Shown piece after piece: positions 15,614 to 25,458 of a DNA stretch of 64,000 bases (positions within the stretch are counted from its first letter, which is position 1; every line of letters begins with the position of its first letter). The position numbers and the translations under genes were made by a program. The stretch covers positions 1,302,001 to 1,366,000 of the forward strand of contig NZ_JAGGMZ010000001.1 in the NCBI RefSeq assembly GCF_017875735.1, in the 5' to 3' direction. Under the pieces are notes generated by a model. That model did not search any database and had not been told where the DNA came from. It was given only the letters and a program-made list of their open reading frames with translations. Source of the stretch: Arthrobacter sp. CAN_C5. GTDB lineage: Bacteria; Actinomycetota; Actinomycetes; Actinomycetales; Micrococcaceae.

Positions 15614-16582
15614 GTGACCCGTGCCGTATACGTTGACTCATTTTCCGCTGACGACCCGCTGGCTGGCCTGGTGATCGGCGACTTGCCGGTCAGTGAGGCC
15701 CCAGAGGGGTATCGGAAGGTGACCGTCCGTGCCTCCGCGCTAAACCACCATGACCTGTGGTCCCTCCGTGGGGTGGGTCTGGGCGAGGACAAATTGCCGA
15801 TGATTCTCGGGTGCGACGCTGCCGGCGTCGACGATGATGGCAACGAGGTGCTGGTGCACGGGGTCATTTCCTCGCCGGGCTGGGAAGGCGACGAAACCCT
15901 CGATCCACGCCGTACCCTGCTGTCCGAGAAGTTGCCTGGTGCCATGGCCGATGTGGTGTGGGTGCCGGAACGCAATCTGGTCCCCAAGCCAGCCGAGCTG
16001 AGTTTCGAGGAGGCGGCCTGCCTGCCCACGTCATGGCTCACCGCCTACCGGATGCTGTTCACCGTGTCCCCCGCCGCGCCCGGATCCACCATTCTGGTGC
16101 AGGGGGCCGGCGGCGGCGTCGCAACAGCACTCATCGCGATGGCAAGCGCTGCCGGGTTCAGGGTCTGGGCGACCAGCCGGAGCAAGGCAAAACAGGAGCG
16201 GGCACTTGAGCTCGGGGCAGCGGCAGTGTTTGACGACGGCGCGCGCCTCCCCGAACGCGTGGACGTCGTCTTCGATTCGGTGGGCGAGGCCACCTGGGGT
16301 CACTCGCTAAAGGCCCTGAAGCCCGGCGGCGCGGTTGTGACCTGCGGTGCCACCAGCGGGCCGGCGCCCAGCGCCGACCTGAACCGGGTGTTTTTTCTGC
16401 AGTTGCAGGTTCTAGGGTCCACCATGGGCACCCGCGAGGAACTGCTCCGGCTTACCCGGTTCCTGGTCGCGACAGGCGTCCGGCCGGAGATTGACGAGGT
16501 GTTACCGCTGGACGAGGCGGAGAAGGGCTTCCGCAAAATGGCCGACGGCGACGTCTTCGGGAAAATCGTCTTCGCGCATTAA
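15614..16582 (+). CDS. Zinc-type alcohol dehydrogenase-like / quinone oxidoreductase (MDR superfamily)
   Basis: A 322-residue medium-chain dehydrogenase/reductase. The N-terminal GroES-like fold contains SALNHHDLWSLRGVG and ILGCDAAGVDDDGNEV. The Rossmann domain has the nucleotide motif GAGGGVATALIAMASAAGF near residue 160, with SRSKAKQERALELGA. The structural-zinc cysteine cluster is absent, which fits the quinone oxidoreductase or crotonyl-CoA-reductase-like branch that uses NADPH. Substrate unknown. It is preceded by CGAAGGAG, seven bases before a GTG start. Stands alone. Confidence 0.88.
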   Translation: MTRAVYVDSFSADDPLAGLVIGDLPVSEAPEGYRKVTVRASALNHHDLWSLRGVGLGEDKLPMILGCDAAGVDDDGNEVLVHGVISSPGWEGDETLDPRRTLLSEKLPGAMADVVWVPERNLVPKPAELSFEEAACLPTSWLTAYRMLFTVSPAAPGSTILVQGAGGGVATALIAMASAAGFRVWATSRSKAKQERALELGAAAVFDDGARLPERVDVVFDSVGEATWGHSLKALKPGGAVVTCGATSGPAPSADLNRVFFLQLQVLGSTMGTREELLRLTRFLVATGVRPEIDEVLPLDEAEKGFRKMADGDVFGKIVFAH

Positions 16583-16613
16583 TCGCCCAGCAACGGGCGC
16601 CCGGCATGATGCC

Positions 16614-16850
16614 CTAGTCGTCGTCGCCGCCGTCTGATTCGTCGTCGCTCTCGTCGCTCTCGTCGTCCGAATCGTCACCGGAGTCGCCGTCGCCTGAAGT
16701 GTCGTCATTATTGTTGAAGCCCGATCCGCTGTCTTCCTGCTGCTGTTCCTGGTCCTGGTTGTCACCGGTGGTGTCATCGCAACCGACGAGGAAGAGCGCA
16801 GCGAGGATGAAGGCTGCTGCAGAGGCTTTTTTCGAAAGGGAGGTCTTCAT
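16614..16850 (-). CDS. Small acidic Asp/Ser/Glu-rich lipoprotein
   Basis: A 78-residue protein with a clear lipoprotein signal: basic start MKTSLSKK, hydrophobic stretch AAAFILAALFLVG and Cys24. The mature ~54 residues contain almost only Asp, Ser, Glu, Gly, Asn and Gln (GDSGDDSDDESDESDDESDG), giving a very high negative charge and no predicted fold. I do not recognise a family. The coding signal is supported by the signal peptide and lipobox rather than homology. It may bind cations at the cell surface; this is a guess. The neighbours give no clue. Confidence 0.7.
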   Translation of the reverse strand: MKTSLSKKASAAAFILAALFLVGCDDTTGDNQDQEQQQEDSGSGFNNNDDTSGDGDSGDDSDDESDESDDESDGGDDD

Positions 16851-16962
16851 GGGGATTCGTCCGTTCCTGGTGGATCAATCGTGGGTGATCGGTCAATCAA
16901 TCAGTGCCCCACCGTACACAGGGAAAATGAGAGGACCATGAGTTGAGCAGGGAAGAGGTCCG

Positions 16963-17394
16963 ATGACCATGGGTGAGCTCCAGCGTTTTGTCACGGCGCA
17001 GGACAGCGATGGGACCTACGAGCGAGCCATGGCGGAACTGGCCGCGGGGCGGAAGGAGTCCCACTGGATGTGGTTTGTCTTTCCGCAGCTTGCAGGGCTG
17101 GGCCGTAGCCCCACGGCGCAGCGGTATGCGGTGATGTCGACTGCGGAAGCCGGCGCCTACCTGCGCCACCCTGTCCTGGGCCCCAGATTAGTGGCCGCCG
17201 CCCAGATCCTGCTGTCCCTCAGCGGGACCAATGCGGATCGGGTCTTCGGCTCGGTGGATGCGCAGAAATTACGATCATCAATGACCCTGTTTTCACGGGC
17301 GGATCCCGAGCAGCACGTCTTTGCCCAGGTGCTGGAGCAGTACTTTGACGGACTGCCCGACCCACTGACTGATCGGCTCCTCAGGGCTCAATGA
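16963..17394 (+). CDS. DUF1810 family protein
   Basis: A 143-residue soluble helical protein. The N-terminal LQRFVTAQDSDGTYERAMAEL and the strong signature SHWMWFVFPQLAGLGRS define DUF1810, followed by SAEAxxYLxHPVLGxRL-type sequence (STAEAGAYLRHPVLGPRL). Members occur widely in bacteria and have no known function; some are annotated calpastatin-like without evidence. GAAGAGG lies upstream of the ATG, and a second ATG two codons on is an alternative start. No operon partner. Confidence 0.85.
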   Translation: MTMGELQRFVTAQDSDGTYERAMAELAAGRKESHWMWFVFPQLAGLGRSPTAQRYAVMSTAEAGAYLRHPVLGPRLVAAAQILLSLSGTNADRVFGSVDAQKLRSSMTLFSRADPEQHVFAQVLEQYFDGLPDPLTDRLLRAQ

Positions 17395-17406
17395 TGGCCG
17401 CGGGAG

Positions 17407-18027
17407 CTACTGCGGCGCAGGTACATCCAGCCACTGGAACCAGCCACGGTGGAGGACGAGCCAGGCCATCAGTCCGTAGCCGGCCTGGCCAGGTCCACCG
17501 CCGTTCGCTACCAGATCGCTCCGCCACTGCTCATGGGCCTGCAACGGGGTAAAGGTATCAACGTAGACGTGTTTCCGGCGTGTGGTCACATCCGCGTACG
17601 CCGCGGACAGATCTGCCAGCCGGCGGTTCCGTTCGGGGTCGAGCCCCGGGGGAGGACCTACCACGAGCACCTTGACGCTCATCTGGGCTGCGCCATCCAG
17701 GATGTTGGCAAGATTGAGGCGGCTGCGCGCGGTGGACAGGTCCAGGTCCAGGTCCCGGTCGGACAGGCCGATCACCAGCCGGTTCTCGAATCCGTTGTCG
17801 AACCGCCGACCGGTCTCCTGCTGCCAACGGTTGGCGAGGGCTTCGGTGCCCTCCTCGGGCGCCGCAAGGGTAAACGCCTGAAGGGAGACGCCGTTGGGAG
17901 CTGTCCGGGCCAGCACTCGGCCGAACCAGCCGAGCGCACGAGGGTCGCCCAGGCCTGCGAGCAGTTCGTCACCTACGGCTGCGAGCCGGATTCTGCGTTG
18001 TTCCACTGGTTGGTTACCTTTGTCCAC
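17407..18027 (-). CDS. SGNH/GDSL-like protein lacking the canonical catalytic residues
   Basis: A 206-residue protein that follows the GDSL/SGNH hydrolase plan. Block I reads AAVGDELLAGLGDPRALGW, where the nucleophile Ser of GDS is Glu. Block V reads NGGGPGQAGYGLMA, where the DxxH motif before GxxGY has lost its His. The overall layout, including VKVLVVGPPPG and YVDTFTPL, matches family members with a Ser nucleophile. It is therefore probably not an esterase unless it uses other residues, and may be a binding or regulatory protein. It is one gene with a GTG start. Confidence 0.7.
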   Translation of the reverse strand: MDKGNQPVEQRRIRLAAVGDELLAGLGDPRALGWFGRVLARTAPNGVSLQAFTLAAPEEGTEALANRWQQETGRRFDNGFENRLVIGLSDRDLDLDLSTARSRLNLANILDGAAQMSVKVLVVGPPPGLDPERNRRLADLSAAYADVTTRRKHVYVDTFTPLQAHEQWRSDLVANGGGPGQAGYGLMAWLVLHRGWFQWLDVPAPQ

Positions 18028-18091
18028 TCATCGATTGCGCTACTGCGGTCCGCGTTTCGAACCCAGTGTAAAGATCCAGTCTGAAACTGGA

Positions 18092-18122
18092 GTTGGGTGG
18101 GGTGCCCGGCACCCCACCCAAC
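18092..18122 (-). terminator. Hairpin terminator downstream of kgd
   Basis: GTTGGGTGGGGTGCC pairs with GGCACCCCACCCAAC around one or two unpaired bases, 30 bases after the kgd stop on the minus strand. No U-tract follows. It could serve both strands. Confidence 0.75.
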
Positions 18123-18151
18123 ATCATACGTACCCGGCAGCTGGTCAGCTG

Positions 18152-21100
18152 CTAGTTGCGTTCGAACGCCTTCTTGACCAGAATCTCCTGCTCCACGGCG
18201 TGGCGCTTGGCCGAACCTGTCGCAGTCGATGCCGAGGCCGGACGGGATGCCAGCCGCAGGGGCCGGTCCAGGTGCTCAGGCAGGTTCAGGCCGATGAACG
18301 GCCATGGCCCCTGGTTCGCTGGTTCGTCCTGGGCCCACACCACGTCGGCATTCGGGTACTTGCCGACAGCCGCCAGGATGTCATCAACCGGGAGCGGCGC
18401 CAGCTGCTCCACCCGGATGATTGCCGTCTTCTGGTCTTCGGTCTTCTGGCGGGCGGCCAGCAGATCGTAGTACAGGCGTCCGGAGACGAGGATGACGTGG
18501 TCGACGTCGTTGGCGTTGAGTTCCTGCTTGTCCGGGATGACCGGCAGGAAACCGCCGGTGGTGAAGTCCTCCACCGAGCTCGCGGCCGCCTTCAGCCGAA
18601 GCAGTTGCTTTGGGGTGAAGATGATCAACGGTTTGCGGGGCCGGGTGTAGGCCTGACGGCGCAGGAGGTGGAAGTGCGACGCGGCGGTGGTGGGGTTGGC
18701 CACCACCATGTTGTCCTCAGCGCACATCTGCAGGAACCGTTCAATGCGGGCCGACGAGTGGTCGGGGCCCTGGCCCTCGTAACCGTGAGGCAGCATCAGT
18801 ACCAGGGACGAGCGCTGGCCCCACTTCTGTTCTGCGGAGCTGATGAACTCGTCGATGATCGTCTGGGCACCGTTGACGAAGTCACCGAACTGGGCCTCCC
18901 ACAGGACGAGCGCGTCGGGGCGTTCGACCGAATAGCCGTATTCGAAGCCCATCGCCGCGTATTCCGACAGCAGCGAATCGTAGATCCAGAACTTCGCCTG
19001 GGCCTCACTCAGGTCGTCGAGGGGCAACCATTCCTCGCCGGTCGCCCGGTCGTGGAAAACGGCATGCCGTTGGACGAACGTCCCGCGACGGGAATCCTGC
19101 CCGGCCAGACGGACGGGGACGCCTTCCATCAGCAACGACCCGAAGGCGGCGAGCTCGCCGAAGCCCCAGTCGATGCCACCCTCACGCGACATCTGCTCGC
19201 GCTTGTCCAGCAGCGCCTTCAGCTTCGGGTGCACAGTGAAGTTCTCGGGAATTGCCGTATGAACCTTGCCGATGTGGGCGAGGGTCTCGGCGGTGATCGC
19301 GGTGCTGGCTGGCGCCCCGACCCCGGTATCGGACTGCTGGGCGATGGGCCGCTCGATATCCGACACGGCCGCAGCATCCTTGGTCACGATGGGGATCGGT
19401 GACGTCTGGGCCGCGTGTGTCTCAGCGAACACCCGTTCCAGACGCTCCTGGTAATCCTTCAGAGCCTGCTCGGCCTCATCCTGGCTGATGTCGCCCCGAC
19501 CGATCAGAGCCTCGGTGTAGAGCTTGCGGACCGATCGCTTGGCTTCGATGAGGTTGTACATCATGGGCTGGGTCATCGACGGGTCGTCGCCCTCGTTGTG
19601 TCCACGGCGGCGGTAGCACACCATGTCGATGACCACGTCCTTGTTGAACTTCTGGCGGAACTGGTAGGCCAGCTGGCCCACGCGGACCACCGCTTCCGGA
19701 TCATCTCCGTTGACGTGGAAGATCGGCGCCTGCACCATCTTCGCCACATCGGTCGAGTAGACCGAGGAACGCGACGAGGTGGGGGAGGTGGTGAAGCCAA
19801 CCTGGTTGTTCACGATGATGTGGATGGTGCCACCGGTACGGTAACCGCGGAGCTGGGACAGGTTCAGGGTTTCAGCGACGACGCCCTGGCCAGCGAAGGC
19901 CGCGTCGCCGTGGATCTGGATGGGTAGCACGGGGAACGCGTTCCCCTGGTCGAGCCGGTCCTGCTTGGCCCGAACGATCCCCTCGAGGACCGAGTCAACT
20001 GCCTCAAGGTGGGACGGGTTCGCCGCCAGGTAGATCTTGGTCTCGTTGCCGCTCTCCGAGGTGAAGGTGCCCTCCGTGCCCAGGTGGTACTTCACGTCAC
20101 CGGAGCCCTGTACCGACCGTGGATCCTGCGTGCCCTCGAATTCACGGAAGACCTGGCCATAGGTCTTGCCAGCGATGTTGGTCAGGACGTTCAGCCGGCC
20201 CCGGTGTGCCATGCCGATTGCCACCTCGTCGAGGCCGTCGTCGGCGGCGTTCGAAATCACGGAGTCCAGCAGCGGAATCAGTGACTCGCCACCCTCAAGG
20301 GAGAACCGCTTCTGGCCAACGAACTTCGTCTGCAGGAAGGTCTCAAAAGCCTCGGCGGCGTTGAGCTGGTGCAGCACGCGCATCTGCTCTTCACGGCTGG
20401 GCTTGGAGTAGGAGTGTTCCAGCTCATCCTGGAACCACTGACGCTCCTCCGGGTCCTGGATGTGCATGTACTCGATGCCGGTGGTGCGGCAGTACGCATC
20501 CCGGAGGACACCGAGGATGGTCCGGAACTTGAGCATCGGCTTGCCGCCGAAGCCGCCCGTGGGCCACTCCCGGTCCAGATCCCACAGGGTCAGGCCGTGG
20601 GTGCGCACGTCGAGGTCGGCGTGCTTGCGCTGGACGTACTCCAGCGGGTTGGTGTCGGCCATCAGATGACCGCGCACCCGGTAGGCGTGAATCAGCTGCT
20701 GGATGCGGGCAACCTTGTTGATTTCATCCATCGGATCAACCTGGATGTCGGCGCTCCACCGGACCGGCTCGTACGGGATCCGCAGGGCCTCGAAGATCTC
20801 GTCGTAGAAGTTCTGCTCACCGAGCAGGAGTTGGTGGATGATCCGCAGGAACTCACCGCTGCCCGCACCCTGGATCACGCGGTGATCGTAGGTGGACGTC
20901 AGGGTGATGGTTTTGCTGATTGCGTGCCGGGCGAGGGTTTTTTCACTGGAACCCTGGAACTCGGCCGGGTACTCCAGGGCGCCGGCACCGATGATGCAGG
21001 CCTGGCCCTTGGAGAGTCGGGGCACCGAATGGACGGTGCCGATCCCGCCAGGGTTGGTCAGGGATACGGTCGTCCCCGCGTAGTCGTCTGCACCCAGCTT

Positions 21101-22069
21101 GCCGCCACGGGCTTTCTTGACCAGGTCCTCGTAGGCGTGCCAAAAGTCCGAGAAGTTCATCGTCTCGGCCTTCTTGATGTTGGGAACCACCAACGAGCGC
21201 GTGCCATCCGGCTTGGGCATGTCGATGGCCAGGCCGAAGTTCACGTGCGCGGGCTGCACCGCCGAGGGCTTGCCGTCAACGACGTCGTAGTACACGTTCT
21301 GGGAGGGGAACTGGGCCAGCGCACGAATGATGGCGTAGCCGATGAGGTGGGTGAAGGAAACCTTGCCGCCGCGGGCGCGGGCGAGGTGGTTGTTGATGAC
21401 CACCCGATTGTCGATGAGCAGCTTCGCCGGGATGGCGCGGACGCTCGTCGCGGTCGGAACGGTCAGGCTGGCGTCCATGTTGGTCGCGATCGCCTTGGCC
21501 GGTCCGCGGAGGACCTTGACCGTGTCCTCATCCATGTCGGTGCTGCGATCGGTCTTCGGTAACTGGGCGGGGATCGGCGTCGTCGCTGGCTTCTCGGCCT
21601 TTGCGCTCTCGGACTGCTTGGCCACGGGCTTCTCGGCTCGTTCCTTGGCTGCCGCCTCCATAGCCTGGTCAGCCTTGTCTTCGGCCTTGATCTCGGCCTT
21701 GCTGTGCGTCTCCTTGGGAACCGGCGGCTTTGCCGACTCCTCGAAGCTCGCGGGAGACTCGCCCGATGCCTTGGGGGTGCTGCCCTCTGCGTTCACCACG
21801 GGCAGTTCGCGGGTGGCTGGGTTGTGGCCGAGTTCACCGCTGCTGTTGTTGACGCCGCTCTTGACAGCACTGTCATTCGAGCCGCTGTTGGTCGAGGCGG
21901 GGCGCCCGTTTCCGGACTTGGAGTCATCGGCGGCAAAGGAGTCGAACAGTGTCCACCACTTCTTGTCCACCGAGTTCCGGTCCTTTTGGAACTGCTCGTA
22001 TAACTCGTCGACAAGCCACTCGTTTCCGCCGAATTCTTCAGGTAGACGGTGGTTGGGTTGTTCTGGCAC
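18152..22069 (-). CDS. kgd: Multifunctional 2-oxoglutarate dehydrogenase E1 with fused E2 domain (Kgd/OdhA)
   Basis: A 1305-residue actinobacterial fusion. Residues 1-50 (EEFGGNEWLVDELYEQF) form the N-terminal helical segment. A low-complexity Ala/Glu/Lys linker runs to ~180. Residues ~185-420 are a succinyltransferase E2 catalytic domain without lipoyl domain (STYDHRVIQGAGSGEF near 393). The rest is the thiamine-diphosphate E1 (VAIGMAHRGRLNVL, GDAAFAGQGVVAETLNL, IIVNNQVGFTT). It converts 2-oxoglutarate toward succinyl-CoA in the TCA cycle, working with a separate lipoylated E2 and Lpd. The N-terminus does not show the ETTR motif targeted by PknG/OdhI systems near its start. Single gene, own promoter region. 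Confidence 0.95.
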   Translation of the reverse strand: MPEQPNHRLPEEFGGNEWLVDELYEQFQKDRNSVDKKWWTLFDSFAADDSKSGNGRPASTNSGSNDSAVKSGVNNSSGELGHNPATRELPVVNAEGSTPKASGESPASFEESAKPPVPKETHSKAEIKAEDKADQAMEAAAKERAEKPVAKQSESAKAEKPATTPIPAQLPKTDRSTDMDEDTVKVLRGPAKAIATNMDASLTVPTATSVRAIPAKLLIDNRVVINNHLARARGGKVSFTHLIGYAIIRALAQFPSQNVYYDVVDGKPSAVQPAHVNFGLAIDMPKPDGTRSLVVPNIKKAETMNFSDFWHAYEDLVKKARGGKLGADDYAGTTVSLTNPGGIGTVHSVPRLSKGQACIIGAGALEYPAEFQGSSEKTLARHAISKTITLTSTYDHRVIQGAGSGEFLRIIHQLLLGEQNFYDEIFEALRIPYEPVRWSADIQVDPMDEINKVARIQQLIHAYRVRGHLMADTNPLEYVQRKHADLDVRTHGLTLWDLDREWPTGGFGGKPMLKFRTILGVLRDAYCRTTGIEYMHIQDPEERQWFQDELEHSYSKPSREEQMRVLHQLNAAEAFETFLQTKFVGQKRFSLEGGESLIPLLDSVISNAADDGLDEVAIGMAHRGRLNVLTNIAGKTYGQVFREFEGTQDPRSVQGSGDVKYHLGTEGTFTSESGNETKIYLAANPSHLEAVDSVLEGIVRAKQDRLDQGNAFPVLPIQIHGDAAFAGQGVVAETLNLSQLRGYRTGGTIHIIVNNQVGFTTSPTSSRSSVYSTDVAKMVQAPIFHVNGDDPEAVVRVGQLAYQFRQKFNKDVVIDMVCYRRRGHNEGDDPSMTQPMMYNLIEAKRSVRKLYTEALIGRGDISQDEAEQALKDYQERLERVFAETHAAQTSPIPIVTKDAAAVSDIERPIAQQSDTGVGAPASTAITAETLAHIGKVHTAIPENFTVHPKLKALLDKREQMSREGGIDWGFGELAAFGSLLMEGVPVRLAGQDSRRGTFVQRHAVFHDRATGEEWLPLDDLSEAQAKFWIYDSLLSEYAAMGFEYGYSVERPDALVLWEAQFGDFVNGAQTIIDEFISSAEQKWGQRSSLVLMLPHGYEGQGPDHSSARIERFLQMCAEDNMVVANPTTAASHFHLLRRQAYTRPRKPLIIFTPKQLLRLKAAASSVEDFTTGGFLPVIPDKQELNANDVDHVILVSGRLYYDLLAARQKTEDQKTAIIRVEQLAPLPVDDILAAVGKYPNADVVWAQDEPANQGPWPFIGLNLPEHLDRPLRLASRPASASTATGSAKRHAVEQEILVKKAFERN

Positions 22070-22238
22070 TAGTAATACGCCTCTTCCGTAAGTTTGCCCT
22101 GAGCCCGGTGGGAACAGCCTGCAGCCTTTTCTTGCTAGATAAAACTGTATACAGACCCTGTGTCAGTCTAATGACAGTCTGAGGCAACAAGCCAATCACC
22201 TGGGCAATCCTGCGGGGATCCTTCCGTGATGCTTCCGA

Positions 22239-23798
<1,560 letters not shown>

Positions 23799-23799
23799 G

Positions 23800-23823
23800 A
23801 GGGACTGGTGTGGCCCGGTCCCT
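23800..23823 (+). terminator. Hairpin after guaB1
   Basis: AGGGACTGG pairs with CCGGTCCCT (one G-U) around a six-base loop, directly after the guaB1 stop. No U-tract. Terminator role inferred from position. Confidence 0.5.
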
Positions 23824-23827
23824 GATG

Positions 23828-23833
23828 TAAACT
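23828..23833 (+). promoter_or_regulatory. Candidate -10 box (TAAACT) of the CNNM leader transcript
   Basis: TAAACT is followed nine bases later by an ATG (23843) that opens a 96-codon frame, so transcripts would be nearly leaderless for that frame. No good -35 is visible. Confidence 0.4.
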
Positions 23834-23842
23834 GAAACTCTT

Positions 23843-24133
23843 ATGGACAGTTCCTCTAGGGGCCGGCCCGCGATGCGTGCGCAGCGAATCTCCGCAGCAC
23901 GATCGAGAAGCGCCGGCAGCCCCCGCACTTACCCCCATCACCACCTACCGGCACTTCTGAGCCCCACTGAGAGCGAGCCCAACAGGGCCGGTTTCTCGGC
24001 GGCAAGCTCCACCGAGCCGCTATCGGAGCCCTCTAGACCGGGGCTACCCGATCATCCACAGTGTTCCCTTAGCGATCAGGGCCATACCGCCCGGGCGGCG
24101 GTGACGGCACCATGGAGATCTATTTCCTCGTAG
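23843..24133 (+). other. Possible upstream reading frame (96 codons) overlapping the first CNNM start
   Basis: ATG 23843 to TAG 24133 runs through the leader and ends 22 bases inside the first CNNM gene. The predicted peptide is rich in Pro, Ser, Arg and acidic residues, with TESEP, STEP and LSEPSRPG. Rare codons (CTA, AGA, AGG, TCT) are frequent, so it is not a normal gene. It could be a regulatory leader peptide or chance. Salmonella MgtL and MgtP are known Pro-rich leaders of Mg2+ genes; any parallel is inference. Confidence 0.3.
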
Positions 24134-25458
24134 CAGGCCTGCTGCTCATCCTCGGCACCGGGTTCTTTGTCGCCGTGGAATTCTCCCTCGTCGCACTTGA
24201 TCAGACCTACGTGCAGCGAGCCGTGGATAACGGGGACAAGGGCGCCGTGCCCCTCCTCAAGTGCCTGAAGTCACTCTCGACCCAGCTGTCCAGCTGTCAG
24301 CTGGGCATCACCCTCACCACCTTGCTGACCGGGTACGTGATGGAGCCCTCGGTTGGACGACTGATTCAGGGGCCCCTGACATCGATCGGGGTCCCCGACG
24401 CGATTCTGGCCACCGTTTCCCTGGTGATCGCAATGACCCTCGCCACCCTGTTATCGATGCTGATCGGCGAGCTGGTCCCGAAGAACCTCGCGATCGCGCT
24501 TCCCTTCAAGATCGGCAAACTCCTGGCACGGCCACAGCTGATCTTCACCGGTGTCTTCAAACCTGCGATCGTTGTCCTCAACGGCTTCTCGAACCGTGTC
24601 CTCAACCTCTTTGGACTGGAGGCGAAGGAGGAGATCTCCGGTGCCCGCACCCCCTCGGAGTTGTCCTCGTTGGTCCGCCGATCCGCCGAGATGGGCACCC
24701 TTGACGCCGGTACCGCAAATTTTCTGGCGCGCACGTTCAGTTTCTCGGAACGCACCGCCGCAGACGTGATGACGCCACGGATCCGGATGGAAACCATTGA
24801 CTCTGATCAAACCGTGGCCGACGTCGTCGACCTCGCCCGCCGGACCGGGTTCTCCCGGTTCCCGCTGATTGCCGACTCTCCCGATGACATCCGGGGCGTG
24901 GTACACGTCAAGAAGGCAGTGGCCGTCCCCCGCAGCAAGCGGGCAGGTCTCCCCGCCGGAACCATCATGACCGAGATGCTGCGGGTGCCTGAGACGGTCC
25001 ACCTGGATTCGCTTCTCGCCGAGCTGCGGGAGGCGAACCTCCAACTCGCCGTAGTCCTGGACGAATACGGCGGCACCGCTGGCGTGGTCACCCTGGAGGA
25101 CCTGGTTGAGGAAATCGTCGGCGAGGTCGCCGATGAACACGACAAGCTCAAGCCGGGAGTCCTGCAGAGCGCCTCAGGCAACTGGTTCTTTCCCGGGCTG
25201 ATGCGTCCCGACGAGGTTACTGACCAAATCCCGCACCTTGCGGTGCCGGATGAGGCAGGGTACGAGACTGTCGCTGGGTACATCATGGCCGAGCTGGGGC
25301 GGATTGCAGTCCCCGGTGACCGGGTCGACGTCCGGGGTGGGCTCCTCGAAGTGGAACGCATGGATGGGCGCCGGATCGACCGGGTCAGCTTCATCCCCCG
25401 ACAACCAGCAGATGACACCAGCGGAGCGACCGCCGCAGTAACGGAAGGCCGACGATGA
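24112..25458 (+). CDS. CNNM/CorC-type transporter (hemolysin family protein) with CBS and CorC_HlyC domains
   Basis: A 448-residue membrane protein. Residues ~1-190 form the DUF21/CNNM transmembrane domain (GFFVAVEFSLVALDQTYVQRA, SSCQLGITLTTLLTGYVMEP, IGELVPKNLAIALP). Residues ~200-335 form a CBS pair ([34 protein letters not shown]). The C-terminus is the CorC_HlyC domain (WFFPGLMRPDEVTDQIP). Family members export or exchange Mg2+/Co2+ and relatives were misnamed hemolysins. It overlaps the next CNNM gene by four bases; the two probably form a hetero-oligomer. Confidence 0.92.
   Translation: MEIYFLVAGLLLILGTGFFVAVEFSLVALDQTYVQRAVDNGDKGAVPLLKCLKSLSTQLSSCQLGITLTTLLTGYVMEPSVGRLIQGPLTSIGVPDAILATVSLVIAMTLATLLSMLIGELVPKNLAIALPFKIGKLLARPQLIFTGVFKPAIVVLNGFSNRVLNLFGLEAKEEISGARTPSELSSLVRRSAEMGTLDAGTANFLARTFSFSERTAADVMTPRIRMETIDSDQTVADVVDLARRTGFSRFPLIADSPDDIRGVVHVKKAVAVPRSKRAGLPAGTIMTEMLRVPETVHLDSLLAELREANLQLAVVLDEYGGTAGVVTLEDLVEEIVGEVADEHDKLKPGVLQSASGNWFFPGLMRPDEVTDQIPHLAVPDEAGYETVAGYIMAELGRIAVPGDRVDVRGGLLEVERMDGRRIDRVSFIPRQPADDTSGATAAVTEGRR

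Larger units (their letters stand above)
23799..24111 (+). other. 313-base intergenic leader of the CNNM genes
   Basis: This gap contains the guaB1 hairpin (23800-23823), a candidate -10 box (23828-23833), and then about 270 bases of probable 5' leader before the first CNNM gene. I see no M-box, yybP-ykoY or other riboswitch consensus. One reading frame (23843-24133) crosses the whole leader. Confidence 0.6.

Noticed and set aside
15399-15641. 80-residue version of the bL37 frame
   Set aside because: The extension has no ribosome-binding site, whereas the internal ATG has AAGGAGG and gives the exact family length.
18152-22069. Long antisense and alternate-frame reading frames over kgd, hrpA, rho and other large genes
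   Set aside because: They follow from high GC at codon third positions, lack ribosome-binding sites and recognisable domains, and lie opposite well-identified genes.
18152-22069. kgd as an accidental fusion or assembly error of E1 and E2 genes
   Set aside because: The fused E2-E1 layout without lipoyl domain is the normal actinobacterial form.
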